The translations under genes were made by a program, and so were the position numbers. The notes under the pieces were generated by a model, which was not told where the DNA came from, did no database searches, and saw only the letters and a list, made by a program, of their open reading frames with translations. Positions 6,856 through 8,028 of a DNA stretch of 8,028 nt are shown piece by piece (the stretch's first letter is position 1; each line of letters starts with the position of its first letter). The stretch lies in the NCBI GenBank assembly GCA_001795115.1, contig MGNI01000156.1, forward strand, positions 5,368 to 13,395, in the 5' to 3' direction. Origin of the DNA: Chloroflexi bacterium RBG_16_48_8 (lineage in GTDB: Bacteria; Chloroflexota; Anaerolineae; Anaerolineales; E44-bin32).

Positions 6856-6886
6856 TGTTAATGAAAGATACGCATAATCATTAACA
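6856..6886. promoter_or_regulatory. Upstream dyad, possible regulator binding site
   Basis: TGTTAATGA (6856-6864) and TCATTAACA (6878-6886) are perfect 9-bp inverted repeats with centres 22 bp apart, about two helical turns. The dyad is centred about 80 bp upstream of the predicted transcription start, a place where activators or looping regulators often bind. No family is recognised. Confidence 0.4.
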
Positions 6887-7056
6887 CATGCGGTCATTTT
6901 GTCATATGCCACAGATGATTCAATTTCTCTCGATCTCTTGTTCAAATCGAATTGCTTCCGAAGGTAGATCCTTCAATAAAGAAGAATTAGACCTATTTTA
7001 CCCTATTACTAATACTATGAATCTCCATCTTGGGTTCAATCAGATTCACGATTATT

Positions 7057-7161
7057 TTAGAAAAGGTATTCCAATATCACCTCATCTTGTAGAAGAGGAT
7101 CATCCAATTCCCTGGCTTTTAATGTCGCAAAATCACGAGTGAGGGAAGGATTTAGATGCAT
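7057..7161 (-). pseudogene. Possible N-terminal fragment of a decayed transporter ATPase gene
   Basis: A 34-codon reading starts at ATG 7161 and ends at TAA 7059-7057. It contains SLTRDFATLKARELDDP and LLQDEVILE. To my reading the ending DEVILE resembles the stretch just before the first strand of DppD-type ATPases (I-L-E-V-x-x-L). After it the similarity is lost and stops appear in all three frames. It lies 85 nt downstream of the end of the permease relic, where an ATPase gene would sit in a Dpp operon. Position and pattern are the only support. It has no good ribosome binding site and may simply be chance. Confidence 0.35.
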
Positions 7162-7246
7162 TTGGCTGGGTTTGGATCACCGGAAATGATCGGGGAAAAT
7201 CATTCACTTATCACCAAAGAACTATTGCACTTGTGTCAGATTGGGG

Positions 7247-7906
7247 CTATCGTAAACTCCACATCCTCGGATCCAGGATTTCACAAAATCCATCGCCAAT
7301 GAGATTCCACCCGATGGAAAAGAAAATAATTGCTAAAATCGTGGGGACATAGGTTTACCAATAGACAAAGGCATTCAATGGGGTTCCAACGACCCAATGA
7401 CGAGGAATTTTAAGGATTATCCCCTAATCCGCAATCGGCTGATCACCAGAGAGACCGATGAAAGTCAACGCCGCGACTGTCATGACCATCGTGCCGATAT
7501 CGGAGGCGATGAACACAAGCAAGCCTTGGGTCGAGTTGGGCAATAGCCATCCCATCTTCGCCTAATGCCTGTATGAGCGAGGAACGCATGAAGCGGGTGC
7601 GCGACGCAGGAGCCCTTCCAAAACAGGCTGTTTCCACGTTGGGGAATAGCCCCACTCACCCGAGATTCAATTGCGTACCCACTTACCATATTGCACAGGA
7701 AAAGGGTCATTAAGACCGTAACGCTCGATGATCTTCCGGACCATCTCGGCTCTCTCCTCCATCGTGATGGAGGGTCTCACGGAAGGCATATAAACTTCTG
7801 CGCGGTCCTCGGGAGGTCATTGCAGGATGAGAAAAAAGAGGATAACCGTTACAAAGAAAACAATCACCGGTAGGATGAGCAATCGACGGAGGATGAATGG
7901 CAGCAT
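7247..7906 (-). pseudogene. Decayed DppB-DppC permease relic
   Basis: One minus-strand frame from ATG 7906 to TAG 7249-7247 reads as permease pieces if internal stops are ignored. Codons 1-29 give MLPFILRRLLILPVIVFF and a hydrophobic run, the N-terminus of a DppB-type permease. PPEDRAEVYM, ITMEERAEMVRKIIERYGL, QYGKWVRN and ISGEWGYSPTWKQPVLEGLLRRAPA continue the DppB pattern to about 7592. A short piece in another frame (TRFMRSSLIQALGED, 7598-7554) resembles a permease EAA-loop region. From about 7543 the first frame resumes with LPNSTQGLLVFIASDIGT, AALTFIGL, QPIAD-stop-G, then WNLIGDGFCEILDPRM, a DppC-type C-terminus. Internal stops are TGA 7819-7817, TGA 7669-7667, TAG 7564-7562 (at the junction), TAG 7426-7424 (where DppC proteins have Trp) and TAA 7357-7355. 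Only 220 codons remain of an expected 600 or more, so most of both genes is deleted. GAGG 7 nt before the ATG survives. The N-terminus differs clearly from the intact DppB-type gene in this window, so it is not a recent copy. Confidence 0.85.
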
Positions 7907-8028
7907 TGGCATTCCTCAATGCAAAGTTTTTCTATTTTTTTTCCAAATAACGCAGCAACTCCTATTTTGCCCTCAAGGCACATTCTGCCCAAAGCAACGA
8001 TCAACAACGATTGGATCTTCACCTCGAA
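7907..8028. other. Right-edge stretch with no recognised gene
   Basis: Upstream of the permease relic. It contains the relic's ribosome binding site (minus-strand GAGG, 7917-7914) and an A-rich tract on the minus strand around 7927-7944. A binding-protein gene would be expected upstream in a Dpp operon, but I could not recognise a binding-protein C-terminus in any frame of this short piece. Confidence 0.4.

Noticed and set aside
6888..7352. Plus-strand open frame of 84 codons (6888-7142), with a further open stretch after its TGA to 7352, which could look like a small gene or a split gene.
   Set aside because: The second half is antisense to the DppC-type part of the relic and the first half overlaps the possible ATPase fragment. 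It has no recognisable motif and no convincing ribosome binding site. I treat it as a chance frame.
7247..7906. Stop-codon recoding (selenocysteine, pyrrolysine or a changed code) as an explanation for the in-frame stops of the permease relic.
   Set aside because: All three stop codons occur, large parts of both permeases are missing, one piece is in another frame, and the intact genes nearby end normally at TAA, TAG and TGA.
7443..7919. Three minus-strand frames of 69-76 codons (7443-7655, 7480-7710, 7710-7919) as small hypothetical genes.
   Set aside because: Except for the EAA-like piece in the first, their translations are meaningless. The coherent reading is the interrupted permease frame that runs through the region.
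1..8028. RNA genes, CRISPR arrays, insertion sequences, attachment sites or defence genes.
   Set aside because: I looked for tRNA-like cloverleaf ends, regular spaced repeats, transposase motifs and terminal inverted repeats and saw none that hold up.

Overview
The window looks like a chromosomal segment of a member of the Chloroflexota, probably Anaerolineae. The main clue is the substrate-binding lipoprotein. After its lipobox it carries a Val/Glu/Pro repeat linker and a TPTPEP stretch, a style very common in solute-binding lipoproteins of that phylum. Strong GGAGG-type ribosome binding sites and standard stop codons fit this. The assignment is an inference from style, not from a marker gene.

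Positions 1-6528 hold one minus-strand operon for a peptide/nickel-type (Dpp/Opp) ABC importer. In transcription order it encodes a substrate-binding lipoprotein (6528-4744), a DppB-type permease (4639-3656), a DppC-type permease (3639-2686), a small lipoprotein of unknown function (2646-2071), a DppD-type ATPase (2055-991) and a DppF-type ATPase (946 to beyond the left edge). The binding protein would catch the ligand outside the membrane, the two permeases form the channel, and the two ATPases power it. The real substrate cannot be read from the sequence. The small lipoprotein between permease and ATPase genes is not a standard transporter part. A strong stem-loop lies between the binding-protein gene and the first permease gene.

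Positions 6529-6890 are noncoding and look regulatory. There is a near-consensus minus-strand promoter at 6797-6826. It implies a leader of about 260 nt, with one palindrome at the transcript start, a 20-bp palindrome mid-leader, and a dyad upstream of the -35 box.

Positions 7057-7906 hold the wreck of a second, different Dpp-type operon on the same strand. Read in one frame from 7906 to 7247, with stops ignored, the DNA encodes the N-terminus of a DppB-type permease joined by internal deletions to the C-terminus of a DppC-type permease. A fragment at 7161-7057 may be the start of the next gene, an ATPase. No long open frame survives, so this relic is easy to miss. The last 122 bases hold a ribosome binding site for the relic and nothing else I recognise. 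I see no RNA genes, CRISPR arrays, insertion sequences or defence genes, and no wholly new system. The decayed operon, the extra lipoprotein and the structured leader are the points most worth a second look.
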